A stretch of DNA of 64,000 nt from Gammaproteobacteria bacterium (GCA_023228645.1 JALOAT010000001.1:62001-126000); one strand, 5' to 3'. Shown: positions 55,327-63,415, numbered from the stretch's first letter. The notes: a model not told the origin generated them from the sequence alone. Program-made: numbers and translations.

Positions 55327-56173
55327 ATGAGTAAAGATTTATTGATAGGAGTAGGTGGAGGGGAGGGGGTAGCACCTCCTGGACAGGTTCTTTGGGGAGT
55401 AAATATTGTCAACTCTTACTACGGTCCTAATGGTTTATTCCCCTTTGTTGTTCCTCAAGGCGTTTATTCTATTTGTGCTGTCACAGTGGGTAGGGGTGGT
55501 TATGGACCGGGACATACGAGTGGCAGGACTGCCGCCGGAGGTGGTGGAGGATTATCCTATCGTAATGATATTCCAGTGACTCCTGGCGAAACATTGACTA
55601 TTGACTATTGACTTCAATGCCGAACATGTAGGTATTCGTAGAGATGCTGAATGGTTATGCTATGCTCAATGCAGTGCTGCTAGTAGAACGGGCGGTTTAG
55701 GTGGTAAAAGCCTCTCTGTTATACATACTGGTGGTGGAAATGGTGGTCTCGGCGCGAATAATACAGGCAGTACAGTCCAGCGTTTAGGAGGTGGTGGAGC
55801 TGGGGGGTATACTAGTAACGGCGGAAATGGTGGTGGACATAACACTACTCAGACCACTAGTTTTGATGGTGGTAGTGGAGGTAACTATAATGCTTCATTC
55901 AACACATGTTCTGGTGGATTTGGTGTAACCTTACTGGGATCACGCGTACCTGGATCTAATGGAGTTCCTGTAGGCTCTCCTTACCCTCCTAATGTGAATA
56001 ATACTTCCACTGCACTACGTAACGCTCCTCCTAGAGGTGGTGGTAGATATGGTGGTGGTGCTGCTGTTATTTATAATACTACCTCTGGTAATGTGAATGG
56101 TCAGTCTTCTGGTGGTGTAAGAATTATTTGGGGTGAAGGTAGGTCTTACCCTTATAATGCTTTAGATGTATAA
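55327..56173 (+). pseudogene. Glycine-rich adhesin, frame broken at a triple 7-base repeat (possibly phase-variable)
   Basis: The first frame (55327-55611) reads MSKDLLIGVGGGEGVAPPGQ through PGETLTIDY and stops; the second (55601-56173) starts TIDFNAEHVGIRRDAEWL and ends GGVRIIWGEGRSYPYNALDV. They meet at three perfect copies of ATTGACT (55593-55613). Removing one copy gives ETLTIDFNAEHVG in one frame of about 280 residues, matching the layout of the intact adhesin at 21115 (shared leader, glycine runs, GGVRIIWG end). As it stands the receptor-binding tip is not made in full. Slipped-strand switching at the repeat is likely; a fixed mutation is the alternative. Confidence 0.7.
55593..55613 (+). 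repeat. Triple tandem repeat of ATTGACT
   Basis: Three perfect 7-base copies in tandem within the adhesin coding region. A unit of 7 changes the reading frame, so gain or loss of one copy switches the frame between on and off. The present three-copy state is off; two copies would be on. Confidence 0.85.
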
Positions 56174-56174
56174 G

Positions 56175-56210
56175 GCATAAATGGGAGGTTAGAAAACCTC
56201 CCATTTATGC
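56175..56210. terminator. Bidirectional terminator, GCATAAATA family
   Basis: GCATAAATGGGAGGTT pairs perfectly with AACCTCCCATTTATGC over AGAA. It lies between the convergent adhesin gene and the Kelch-like gene at 56284. Confidence 0.85.
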
Positions 56211-56283
56211 TGTACTAAAGAGAATACTAACTAAAACAAAGGAATAAGAGATGTTGATTTCCTTGAGTGTATCCTTCATTTTT

Positions 56284-57109
56284 TTATTCTTCAGGTGTGT
56301 ATTCCCAAATCCTAGCTTCTGGTACATCACCTATTACTATGAAACTATAGAAGTATATCTTTCCGTTTAATACACAAGGAAAGCAACTAGTAGACGATAA
56401 CCACATATTAAAAGGATCAGGAACAGGTATTTCAGTTACTTTATTTGTAACATCATTATACTTATAGAAAGAAGCACCAATAGTACTATTACCAGCTATG
56501 AAATAAATATCATCACCTAACGAACATCCTCTTCCCCATACACCACCGCCAGCATCATTAAACTCCCATTCCTCATCTAGCTCAATATACTCAATTGTTT
56601 CATCTAATAAATTATACTTAGATATTAATTTAATTCTATCAGGCTTAGTTAAATCTACGCGGGGTAAAATACTATATATGTAATTTTTATGCAGAACTCT
56701 TAATACAGGGTTTCTGGGCATAATTATATTTTTATATACTTTAGTATTAGTGCTTAGATTAACTACATCCATAACTTGATCACTTATCGCGTATAAATGA
56801 TTATCAAACACAAAACCATTCCAACTGGGTAAGGTAAATGGATTTGTTAATGCTAAAGATGAAATATGATCTGAAGCATAAGGTTTGATTTTAAGCATTC
56901 CTACGTTAGCTGTAGTCCCACCAATATAACCACCTAATGAATAAATAAACTCACCATCAGTAACAACTCCATACCTATTTCTAGTAAGTAATTGAGTTAT
57001 TGACCAAGCTATCCTCAGATAAATTCTTCTTGATATTGGATCGATGATGAAGTATTTAACACTACCACTCTTCAATCTCGTGAGAACTTATTAATATTTC
57101 TTTAGACAT
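56284..57109 (-). pseudogene. Kelch-like receptor-binding gene, out of frame with its MSK leader
   Basis: ATG 57109 follows a plausible leader region and reads MSKEILISSHEIEEW before TAG at 57062. The Kelch-like body is open in another frame from TTG 57075 to 56284 and reads GVVTDGEFIYSLGGYIGGTT, then NGFVFDNHLYAISDQVMDVV and LGDDIYFIAGNSTIGASFYK: beta-propeller blades like those at 46303. One base lost near 57083-57092 would join leader and body. It may be a disabled gene, a sequencing error, or a frame-switch counterpart of the adhesin at 55327. The gene lies 5 bases downstream of the one at 57115. Confidence 0.55.
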
Positions 57110-57114
57110 AATTA

Positions 57115-57723
57115 TTACAGATTCTCCTGTATGTATTCTTGCAGGACAGTTAACTGTTCTCGCAGAGAATTATTCTCATTAACTAATTGATTTACATCAG
57201 CAGTTAATGTAGTGTTAGAAGTAATCAAGTTTTGTCTGGCTTGTTCTAAAGACTCATGTTCTTGTTGTGGTACTAACTTAGTCTCACTTAACTTAATTAC
57301 CTTCACCTCAGGCTCTAAACCAATGTTATCTTTAACTAAATCTTCGATCTTACTAATAAGACTGTCTAACGGAATTTCATCAGCTATAGCTCCTAACTTT
57401 ACTGCTAAAGCAATAACATTATACGGAACACCACCTACTAAAGGACAATTCTTAATATAAGAAGTAGGGACAACAATTTGCTGTCCGCTATCGGATCGTA
57501 ATGTAACTAGTCTAACATTATTCTGAGCATCAGTTTCATAAACAGTCTTATCTAGATCTACTGGGTAATAGACTTCTGTATAGGGGTCTTTCCCCCAGCT
57601 CTGCATTTCACTAAAACTGCGAAGTGCTGTACACTCATAGACAACGTTAGCAACGATTTGGGTATCAAAAGGAGCTTCTAGTTCATAAATACCTTTAGCT
57701 CCAACTACTGGAATAACACTCAT
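57115..57723 (-). CDS. Virion protein with C-terminal coiled coil
   Basis: The 202-residue protein has a beta-type N-terminal part (AKGIYELEAPFDTQIVANVV; DTVYETDAQNNVRLVTLRSD) and a C-terminal coiled coil of about 50 residues (LTADVNQLVNENNSLREQLT). The start follows GGATAAGT. It lies between the structural protein at 57744 and the Kelch-like gene, with gaps of 20 and 5 bases, so it is likely a linker or chaperone for that tip protein. No family recognised. Confidence 0.6.
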   Translation of the reverse strand: MSVIPVVGAKGIYELEAPFDTQIVANVVYECTALRSFSEMQSWGKDPYTEVYYPVDLDKTVYETDAQNNVRLVTLRSDSGQQIVVPTSYIKNCPLVGGVPYNVIALAVKLGAIADEIPLDSLISKIEDLVKDNIGLEPEVKVIKLSETKLVPQQEHESLEQARQNLITSNTTLTADVNQLVNENNSLREQLTVLQEYIQENL

Positions 57724-57743
57724 TACTTATCCTTAGAGTTTTC

Positions 57744-59054
57744 TTAACTCATGCTCTTCTTACAAAGAACTAAGTGATTAATATTTTCAATAGAAGTAGT
57801 TAAGTAGAGCTTACCATTCCTAAAGACTTTTAAGATACCATTAGGTGGAATATCAAAATCTTGGAAATCTTCAGCTAAGTAGATCATTTGTTGCATAACT
57901 GTAAACCAATCCCGAGTACGTTTTGTCATTCGGTTAAAATCAGTATCTGTTGATGAAACAGCAATCCAATCAGGATAGACCTCGTTGATTCGGTATTGTG
58001 CGTCTCTATTCTCATTACTACCAATAGACACAACAGCTAAACTCCTCCAAGGCCAACCAGTTACCATCGAGTAGTTGTTAATATGTGCTACAGGATAACC
58101 TACAGTATTTGCTTGAATGATAGTAGGAACTTCTCTATAATCTAACACTGAGCTATAAATACCTTTAACCGCTTGCTGATCTGGTACTGCTAATTTATTC
58201 CAAACAGGCACGTATACAAATTCAGTGCGTTTGAAAATATCAGGTAAGATTTCAGCCCACTCTTCACGCGTGTGGTTGGAATTACTTAAGATATGGTCTT
58301 GAATAGCGTCTTTAATAGAATCAATGTTATTACCAGCAATACCATAAATAAGAATACCCCAATCACTTGGAATAATGCGAGAAGAGTTATTAGGGTCGTG
58401 ATAATTAAAAGAATCAACTCGAAGATACGTTTCTGGATAACCTTCTTTAGCTGCTTGGATCTTTGCAGCAGTATCAGTCATTGTAATAGCTTCTAAAAGC
58501 GCTTGTACCTCAGCACCAGGTCTAAAGAAGATATCTAAAGGATATTGACCACTTGCTTCAATAGGTGGGACTACAGTGATAGTGTAATTAGGATATTGTA
58601 CTCTGAAAGCAGAGTCTGAGAACCAGATAGTAATATTTGCATTAGTTACTTTCATTGTCCAGCTAACGAACTCTGGAACATAATAAGTCCCATCAGTACG
58701 AATAGCACCCGCTGAGAAACTCTCTGCTGTAGCACTAAAAGCAGTAATTAACTCATTTAGGATTTCAACATGATCGACTTGTACACCAGGATTATTAATC
58801 GTATAGTCGTAAACAAATTTACTTACCGCTAAGATGTGGTCTCGAACAGCAATAGGCATCTCAGTATCAACACCCTCATCTTGACATTCAAATGAGATGA
58901 TGGTAATGTTCGGAGCCTGTTGTTTATTACTATAAACTCCTTTATCTTTAGCGTAAGTAAGGGAGAGAGTATGAATCTCTCCTACCTCATTAACAGCATG
59001 GGAATTATTATCAAATAACCCTGCGTGAGGTGCGAATCCTTTAATAACAAACAT
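57744..59054 (-). CDS. Virion structural protein, fibre or baseplate adaptor
   Basis: The 436-residue protein starts at ATG 59054 after GGAGTATTT. The sequence is mixed alpha/beta, with no membrane segment (IPSDWGILIYGIAGNNIDSI; NYSMVTGWPWRSLAVVSIGS) and ends FRNGKLYLTTSIENINHLVL. It shares with the gene at 47257 the length, strand, and FRNGKxxL-type phrase near the end, and both stand at the head of a minus-strand set ending in an MSK-leader propeller gene. The two sets look like duplicated cassettes flanking the fibre genes. The exact role is not established. Confidence 0.6.
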   Translation of the reverse strand: MFVIKGFAPHAGLFDNNSHAVNEVGEIHTLSLTYAKDKGVYSNKQQAPNITIISFECQDEGVDTEMPIAVRDHILAVSKFVYDYTINNPGVQVDHVEILNELITAFSATAESFSAGAIRTDGTYYVPEFVSWTMKVTNANITIWFSDSAFRVQYPNYTITVVPPIEASGQYPLDIFFRPGAEVQALLEAITMTDTAAKIQAAKEGYPETYLRVDSFNYHDPNNSSRIIPSDWGILIYGIAGNNIDSIKDAIQDHILSNSNHTREEWAEILPDIFKRTEFVYVPVWNKLAVPDQQAVKGIYSSVLDYREVPTIIQANTVGYPVAHINNYSMVTGWPWRSLAVVSIGSNENRDAQYRINEVYPDWIAVSSTDTDFNRMTKRTRDWFTVMQQMIYLAEDFQDFDIPPNGILKVFRNGKLYLTTSIENINHLVLCKKSMS

Positions 59055-59126
59055 AAATACTCCAGCGTATTTTTTAATCTAGAAATTAAAATTCTATTTT
59101 TTCTATTAGAAATCATAGGATTGACT

Positions 59127-59460
59127 ATGACTAAGGTAATAACAAAAGATGTTTCATTTAATAAGAAAAATATTCCCTTTCATAAAAGAAATGATTATTG
59201 GCAGGGGTTCTGTTTGGCAGTCTTTCCAGTACGATAAAAGAAGGTTCTTTTTCTTCGTCATTGTCTCTCTATCTATTTTCATAGCAGTTAATACAACAGG
59301 CTATTATTTAGAGGATGCGAGGAGACGCATTTTTAGTAAGTTAAATAACGTACCTTACATTTCTTTAAAAGATGATTTAAGAAAGACAGAAAAAGAAATT
59401 GAAAGGCTAAAATCTATTATCACTTACTATGAATCTAGATATGGTTTATACGAAGACTAA
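59127..59460 (+). CDS. Membrane-anchored coiled-coil protein (possible frameshift near the start)
   Basis: The main frame, open from ATG 59149 to 59460 (103 residues), has one membrane segment (RRFFFFVIVSLSIFIAVNTT) and a coiled coil (YISLKDDLRKTEKEIERLKS). Its ATG has no ribosome site. ATG 59127, with AGGA 8 bases upstream, opens another frame (MTKVITKDVSFNKKNIPFHK, then RNDYWQGF) that ends at 59237. Losing one G of the GGGG run at 59204-59207 would join them as RNDYWQGSVWQSFQYDKRR. The protein plan resembles a spanin or a small membrane tether. Confidence 0.5.
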
Positions 59461-59517
59461 ATTGAAATTAATGCATTTGCTCTTCTATATGAGTATCGAT
59501 ATGAAAAGGAAAAGGAA

Positions 59518-61026
59518 GTGGAAGCGACGGTTGAGCAAACTAAACTACCTTATGATTTAGCTATCTGGACTGACGGAGGATGTCGTCCTAACCCAGGCCA
59601 TGGTGGTGTAGGAATTCATGGTTATTTTTACAAACAGAAAGAATCCAAGACAGGTAATGGTCATCCTACCCATATTCTAACTAATGAAGGGTATATTCTT
59701 AAAGCTGACTACAAACAAATTGAGAAGAGTAAATTTCGTTCAATTGCTGAAATTGAAGTAGTCTCTTATATTGATGTCGTTGCAGCAAATCCTAACAGCT
59801 CGAATAATCGAGCAGAGTTACTAGCTTTAACTATCGGATTAGAAAAAGCTGTTCAGTATGGTGTGTTGAGTCTAACATGTTATCTTGATTCTCAATACAC
59901 GATTGATAGATACAACAGCATCGAAAAAGGTAAAGCTAATAACTGGACATCTAACGGTGAGAAGGTTAAGAACTGGGACCTTTTAGAAAGACTCTACCAA
60001 GCTCACATTAAAGCTAAAGAGGCAGAATTCAAAGTCTCCATTAAAAAAGTGGCGGGTCATTCAGGTGAACCGGGTAATGAAGCTGCTGATCAACTAGCCT
60101 CTATTGGCGTGGCTTTAACTGCAAATGGAGAAGCTGCTTTTGAATGTGTAATATCAGACGCTAAAGGATATTGGAAATCTGATGTAGAACGTCATCCATT
60201 CCTGCAATCTCAGTGCTGTTATTTCCATACGAATCCTAATGATATTAAATCAGGAACTTATCTTCTTGGTAGTCATGGTAAAAAGAGTGAACTTCTTGGC
60301 ACTAGAATGACTGAAGGTAGTTATGCTATTGTTCAGATCGATGAGGGTGTTGATGTACTAGAATCAGTAAGAGATACAGCTGTTAACAAATCAGACTACT
60401 TTGGTAGACATTGTTTAATGTTTGCTAACTTAGATAAGATCTTCAATCCTAATGTCTTTAGTTTAATCACGACTTATAAAGATCGTGTTATGCTTCAAAA
60501 ACCAAAAGAGCAAGATCTTTATCTCTTATCAACAAGATCAGATAGAATGTTTGTTGAAGCACTAGAACCACCTCGACTAGCATGGCGAGCTATGGATGCG
60601 CTTAATTATCTAAACAGCATCTATCAGGATGTTGAGAGGAAATCTGGTAAAGTCGTCGTTACTGATATCACTCATTACTTCTACGAATCTATCGAAAAAG
60701 CAGGTAAAGGAAAAAATAGTGAACCTATTCTTCTTACTCAATTAAAGAAAGAGTTCGTAGTAGGATATAGAAATTTAGATGTTGATGCTCATTGTAAATA
60801 TGAAGATAATGAGTATAAATTAACAACACGCCTAATCTTAGGTGTAGATATGCCTAATAGGAACTCTCTAAAGCGCTTAGAGGGCCTTAATCCTACTATT
60901 GAGCTAGTTACCTGGCCTGAGTCAGAAACTAGCTTCAGATACGCTGTAATCATTCGAGTCGACGGTGCTAGAGGTATTTGGGCGGGTTATTATTCTAATT
61001 TCTTATTTGTTCCTAAAAAGAAATAA
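59518..61026 (+). CDS. RNase HI-domain protein, phage type, with large C-terminal extension
   Basis: The start is GTG 59518 behind AGGAAAAGGAA. Residues 12-200 form an RNase HI domain with all catalytic residues: Asp19 in WTDGGCRPNPG, Glu100 in NNRAELLAL, Asp124 in CYLDSQYTID, and His181 with Asp191 in AGHSGEPGNEAADQLA. The domain removes RNA from RNA:DNA hybrids, for example replication primers. A further 300 residues of unknown fold follow, so the protein (502 residues) is much longer than typical RNase HI (about 150); phiKZ gp155 is a known phage relative. The extension may bind a replication partner or DNA. Confidence 0.85.
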   Translation: MEATVEQTKLPYDLAIWTDGGCRPNPGHGGVGIHGYFYKQKESKTGNGHPTHILTNEGYILKADYKQIEKSKFRSIAEIEVVSYIDVVAANPNSSNNRAELLALTIGLEKAVQYGVLSLTCYLDSQYTIDRYNSIEKGKANNWTSNGEKVKNWDLLERLYQAHIKAKEAEFKVSIKKVAGHSGEPGNEAADQLASIGVALTANGEAAFECVISDAKGYWKSDVERHPFLQSQCCYFHTNPNDIKSGTYLLGSHGKKSELLGTRMTEGSYAIVQIDEGVDVLESVRDTAVNKSDYFGRHCLMFANLDKIFNPNVFSLITTYKDRVMLQKPKEQDLYLLSTRSDRMFVEALEPPRLAWRAMDALNYLNSIYQDVERKSGKVVVTDITHYFYESIEKAGKGKNSEPILLTQLKKEFVVGYRNLDVDAHCKYEDNEYKLTTRLILGVDMPNRNSLKRLEGLNPTIELVTWPESETSFRYAVIIRVDGARGIWAGYYSNFLFVPKKK

Positions 61027-61124
61027 ATGCTTCTTTATAGAAAGGGTTGGTTAATGTTATGGTCACATGTAACAACTAAGTAGACTTTTTATTTTTTATT
61101 AACTCTTTCCAGTGTTCTTTCACT

Positions 61125-61553
61125 ATGAAAAAAAGCAATTTCTTAAAAGTCTGCCTGGGTAACGTGATTAAGTTCTTTGCTGGTATCATGTTACCTAATC
61201 GCATGAAGAGAATTGTCTTCGTTTCATCCCTAGCTTGTCAGATGAGTCCTGAGAAGAAGTTAAGTCCTGAAACCATTAATAAACTCAATCTACTTATGGA
61301 TCTCGTAGAAGATAGTAAGAGTTTAGAGTTGGGTTCGGACTTCTCTAATGCTATTTGGAAAAATCGTCAATGTCTTACTGTCTGTCAAAAAGTTGCTCAA
61401 GAAGAAGTCAGTGATGATCAGTCCGTTTCTTCTATAGTAGCTTCAATTAAGGAGTCAACAGCACATTGGTTGAAATACGGAGACGAGAAGTTAATGGAAC
61501 GGGATATTCAATTCCTAGTAGAAAACAAAGAAGTAATTGCTGGTCGCTTTTAA
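61125..61553 (+). CDS. Small unknown protein
   Basis: The 142-residue protein begins with a mildly hydrophobic, basic stretch (SNFLKVCLGNVIKFFAGIML) followed by helices (ETINKLNLLMDLVEDSKSLE; EKLMERDIQFLVENKEVIAG). The start ATGAAAAAAAGC has no clear ribosome site. It stands 98 bases after the RNase H gene and is followed by a strong terminator. No family recognised. Confidence 0.55.
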   Translation: MKKSNFLKVCLGNVIKFFAGIMLPNRMKRIVFVSSLACQMSPEKKLSPETINKLNLLMDLVEDSKSLELGSDFSNAIWKNRQCLTVCQKVAQEEVSDDQSVSSIVASIKESTAHWLKYGDEKLMERDIQFLVENKEVIAGRF

Positions 61554-61557
61554 AAAC

Positions 61558-61599
61558 GCATAAACTAGGGACTCCTTTTACAGAGTCCCTAGTTTTGCC
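61558..61599 (+). terminator. Terminator, GCATAAA family
   Basis: GCATAAACTAGGGACTC pairs with GAGTCCCTAGTTTTGC over CTTTTACA. It lies after the gene ending at 61553. Confidence 0.85.
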
Positions 61600-61617
61600 T
61601 TAAGTGTTAAACAACGT

Positions 61618-61637
61618 TATTTCGATGACATATCACT
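61618..61637 (+). promoter_or_regulatory. Candidate early promoter, site 6
   Basis: TATTTCGATGACATATCACT is a near match to sites 2 and 4. It stands about 160 bases before the gene at 61796, leaving an unusually long leader. Confidence 0.5.
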
Positions 61638-61729
61638 AAATGGATAGAGCTAACTTCTCTTTCATTCAGCTCAACAAGAGAGTTAAGTAGTATAAAAAAA
61701 TATTCACTTACTTCTTCTTGTGTAAGAGC

Positions 61730-61745
61730 TAAGCTTGCAAGCTTA
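61730..61745. promoter_or_regulatory. Perfect 16-base palindrome in leader
   Basis: TAAGCTTGCAAGCTTA is a perfect palindrome followed by TTTTTAAT. The lack of a loop makes it a poor hairpin, so a binding site for a dimeric protein is as likely as a weak attenuator. It lies between the promoter-like motif and the gene at 61796. Confidence 0.4.
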
Positions 61746-61795
61746 TTTTTAATTAGTGGTAAAAAATAAAGTATTTCTTAATAAGGAAAATTTAC

Positions 61796-62251
61796 ATGTC
61801 GTCGATCAAACCTGAAACCTTAGAACTCTCGAAAATCATTGATGAAGCTTCTACTATCTCTAAAGATGGTGCTGTTGAATACAATAGCGATCTGTATGAG
61901 AATCTACTCAAAGCCCGAGGTGTTGAACTCAAAGACGCTAAAGTGGTTAACTCTGCAAACGTTGAGATTGCAGTTGCTCTGGCTCACAGTGGTGGTAGCA
62001 AAGCTATTCCAGTTCTAGCAGGTAACAAAGACTTAGAGCGGGTTACAGGTAAACTAAATCAAGGTAATGCTGAGATTTGGTTTGATACCCGTCGTGAAGT
62101 TACGACTCGCAATCCTAAGACGGGTGAAACGGGTGTTTCTTATGGTGCGACCTCCATGGGTGTTAACCTGAAAGGTCTGAAAGGTGGACAAGCTGCTGCT
62201 GTTAAAGCAGAACTCAAAGAGCTGGCTGCTAAGAAGCTCGGTAAGAAGTAA
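61796..62251 (+). CDS. Abundant-type small protein, unknown function
   Basis: The 151-residue protein starts ATG after ATAAGGAAAATTTAC. It is alanine/lysine-rich toward the end (GGQAAAVKAELKELAAKKLG KK), with a middle part (ARGVELKDAKVVNSANVEIA; RVTGKLNQGNAEIWFDTRRE). The basic, lysine-alanine C-terminus suits a DNA-associated protein, but the rest gives no motif. Codons are more GC-rich and regular than in nearby genes, as in highly expressed phage genes. It has its own promoter-like motif and terminator. No family recognised. Confidence 0.6.
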   Translation: MSSIKPETLELSKIIDEASTISKDGAVEYNSDLYENLLKARGVELKDAKVVNSANVEIAVALAHSGGSKAIPVLAGNKDLERVTGKLNQGNAEIWFDTRREVTTRNPKTGETGVSYGATSMGVNLKGLKGGQAAAVKAELKELAAKKLGKK

Positions 62252-62280
62252 TTCTTATTACTGAAGTAAAGTAAATGTAA

Positions 62281-62308
62281 AGGAGGGAGAGCATTTGCTC
62301 TCCTTCTT
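62281..62308 (+). terminator. Terminator, TTATGC-ending
   Basis: AGGAGGGAGAGC pairs with GCTCTCCTTCTT (last bases G-T) over ATTT, followed by ATGCTGG. It follows the gene ending at 62251. Confidence 0.75.
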
Positions 62309-62354
62309 ATGCTGGTTATTTTTCTTTTGTTATTCTAGATAAAGGATTTAAGAC

Positions 62355-62612
62355 ATGCGTAATATATTTAATACTCTAGCAGTAATACTCTTTATAATTG
62401 CTATTATTTCAGCTGTTATAATTAATCTCACCACTCCCTCTTATAGCGTAAATCAAATTACACGAGCTGTAGGATATTGTGCTAATCAAGGTCTAAGTTA
62501 TCAACTAACTTCCACTTTCATTTTTCCAGGGAAGAAAACCATTACTTCAATCAATTGTATTGAACCTAATTCAATCACTCCTGTACCAGAGCACGTACTT
62601 GGAAAAAAATAA
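62355..62612 (+). CDS. Small membrane-anchored protein
   Basis: The 85-residue protein has an N-terminal membrane segment or signal anchor (MRNIFNTLAVILFIIAIISA, then VIINL) followed by about 55 residues that would face the periplasm and contain two cysteines (GYCANQG; INCIEPN), which could form a disulphide. It starts after a GGATTTAAGAC ribosome site and ends at a strong hairpin. Function unknown; a role at the envelope, such as superinfection exclusion, is possible but not shown. Confidence 0.55.
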   Translation: MRNIFNTLAVILFIIAIISAVIINLTTPSYSVNQITRAVGYCANQGLSYQLTSTFIFPGKKTITSINCIEPNSITPVPEHVLGKK

Positions 62613-62636
62613 ATGCAGTCAATAAGTAAAATCTAT

Positions 62637-62658
62637 AGCCCGAGTATTAACTCGGGCT
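62637..62658 (+). terminator. Rho-independent terminator
   Basis: AGCCCGAG pairs perfectly with CTCGGGCT over TATTAA, followed by AATATGC and a T-rich stretch. Confidence 0.8.
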
Positions 62659-62670
62659 AATATGCTATAT

Positions 62671-62690
62671 TTTTTCAATAACACATCATC
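62671..62690 (+). promoter_or_regulatory. Candidate early promoter, site 7
   Basis: TTTTTCAATAACACATCATC is a weaker match to the recurrent motif (TTTCAAT-ACACATCA), about 115 bases before the gene group starting at 62808. Confidence 0.35.
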
Positions 62691-62807
62691 TTTATATAGT
62701 TAACATTTATTGGCATAAAAAGTACTTTGAAAGTACTCTATAATAATTATCTCTTAAATATAACATATCTTCTTTATTCAATAGGTAGTCTTTTATGGTG
62801 AGTGGTT

Positions 62808-63131
62808 ATGGGTATTTCTGATATTTTCCTAAATGACGAATTATGTTTTAAAGATAATGAAGATATGGAGAATCCATCTAATACTGAAGTTAGAGCTGAA
62901 CTTTTGAATGACAGTATGATGAAGCGTAGATTATTTCAACTAGGCTTTGGACTTAAGCATCGTATATTGGTAGAAGAGCATCATTTTCTTTTTCAAACAG
63001 AATTTATGATTATACCTAGTCATGCTGGTGAATCAATATTAGGTAAATCACACCTAATACGTACAGAAACCGTTGCAGCTAAGCACTTGCTATTGAATGA
63101 CGGGTGTGAAGTGGGAGGGAATTTCAGATAA
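62808..63131 (+). CDS. Small unknown protein
   Basis: I place the start at ATG 62808 (MGISDIFLNDELCF), 2 codons after a possible GTG. The 107-residue protein is acidic at first (FKDNEDMENPSNTEVRAEL) and then has a histidine-rich stretch (GLKHRILVEEHHFLFQTEF). The stop overlaps the ATG of the next gene by one base. It is the first of four small genes in a row, probably one transcript behind the promoter-like motif at 62671. No family recognised. Confidence 0.5.
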   Translation: MGISDIFLNDELCFKDNEDMENPSNTEVRAELLNDSMMKRRLFQLGFGLKHRILVEEHHFLFQTEFMIIPSHAGESILGKSHLIRTETVAAKHLLLNDGCEVGGNFR

Positions 63132-63415
63132 TGCTTTGTATAGAAAGGGAAAACGAAAAGGATGTTTTTATCAAGTATCTCTGTTCAGATGCTAATATTC
63201 GTTTACAAAAAGAAAGAGTTTCTCAGAGAGAATTTAAACACCCTATCTCTGTGCTACACTATGAATTTTTTTCGCAGATAACGTTACCGAATTTCCTCAC
63301 CCTAGAACCTGAGTCTCCAATAAGAATATTTAGTCATGATCCTAGTAGCATAATTTATAAGAAAGGTCCTGTTGGGTTAAAGCATAGTTTATCGAACTTA
63401 TTTTATACGGATTAA
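63131..63415 (+). CDS. Small unknown protein
   Basis: The 94-residue protein (MLCIERENEKDVFIKYLCSD and onward) has a basic, mixed composition and ends in LSNLFYTD. It overlaps the stop of the preceding gene by one base and ends 4 bases before the next ATG, so it is part of the same small-gene operon. No family recognised; there is no membrane segment. Confidence 0.5.
   Translation: MLCIERENEKDVFIKYLCSDANIRLQKERVSQREFKHPISVLHYEFFSQITLPNFLTLEPESPIRIFSHDPSSIIYKKGPVGLKHSLSNLFYTD

Noticed and set aside
56251..56370. Plus-strand small frame starting MLISLSVSFIFLFF after a good ribosome site
   Set aside because: Mostly antisense to the 3-prime end of the Kelch-like gene and without support from composition; possible but not convincing.
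59025..59237. 70-residue frame starting at 59025
   Set aside because: Its first part is antisense to the structural gene at 57744; only the segment from ATG 59127 has a ribosome site, and that is treated under the membrane protein.
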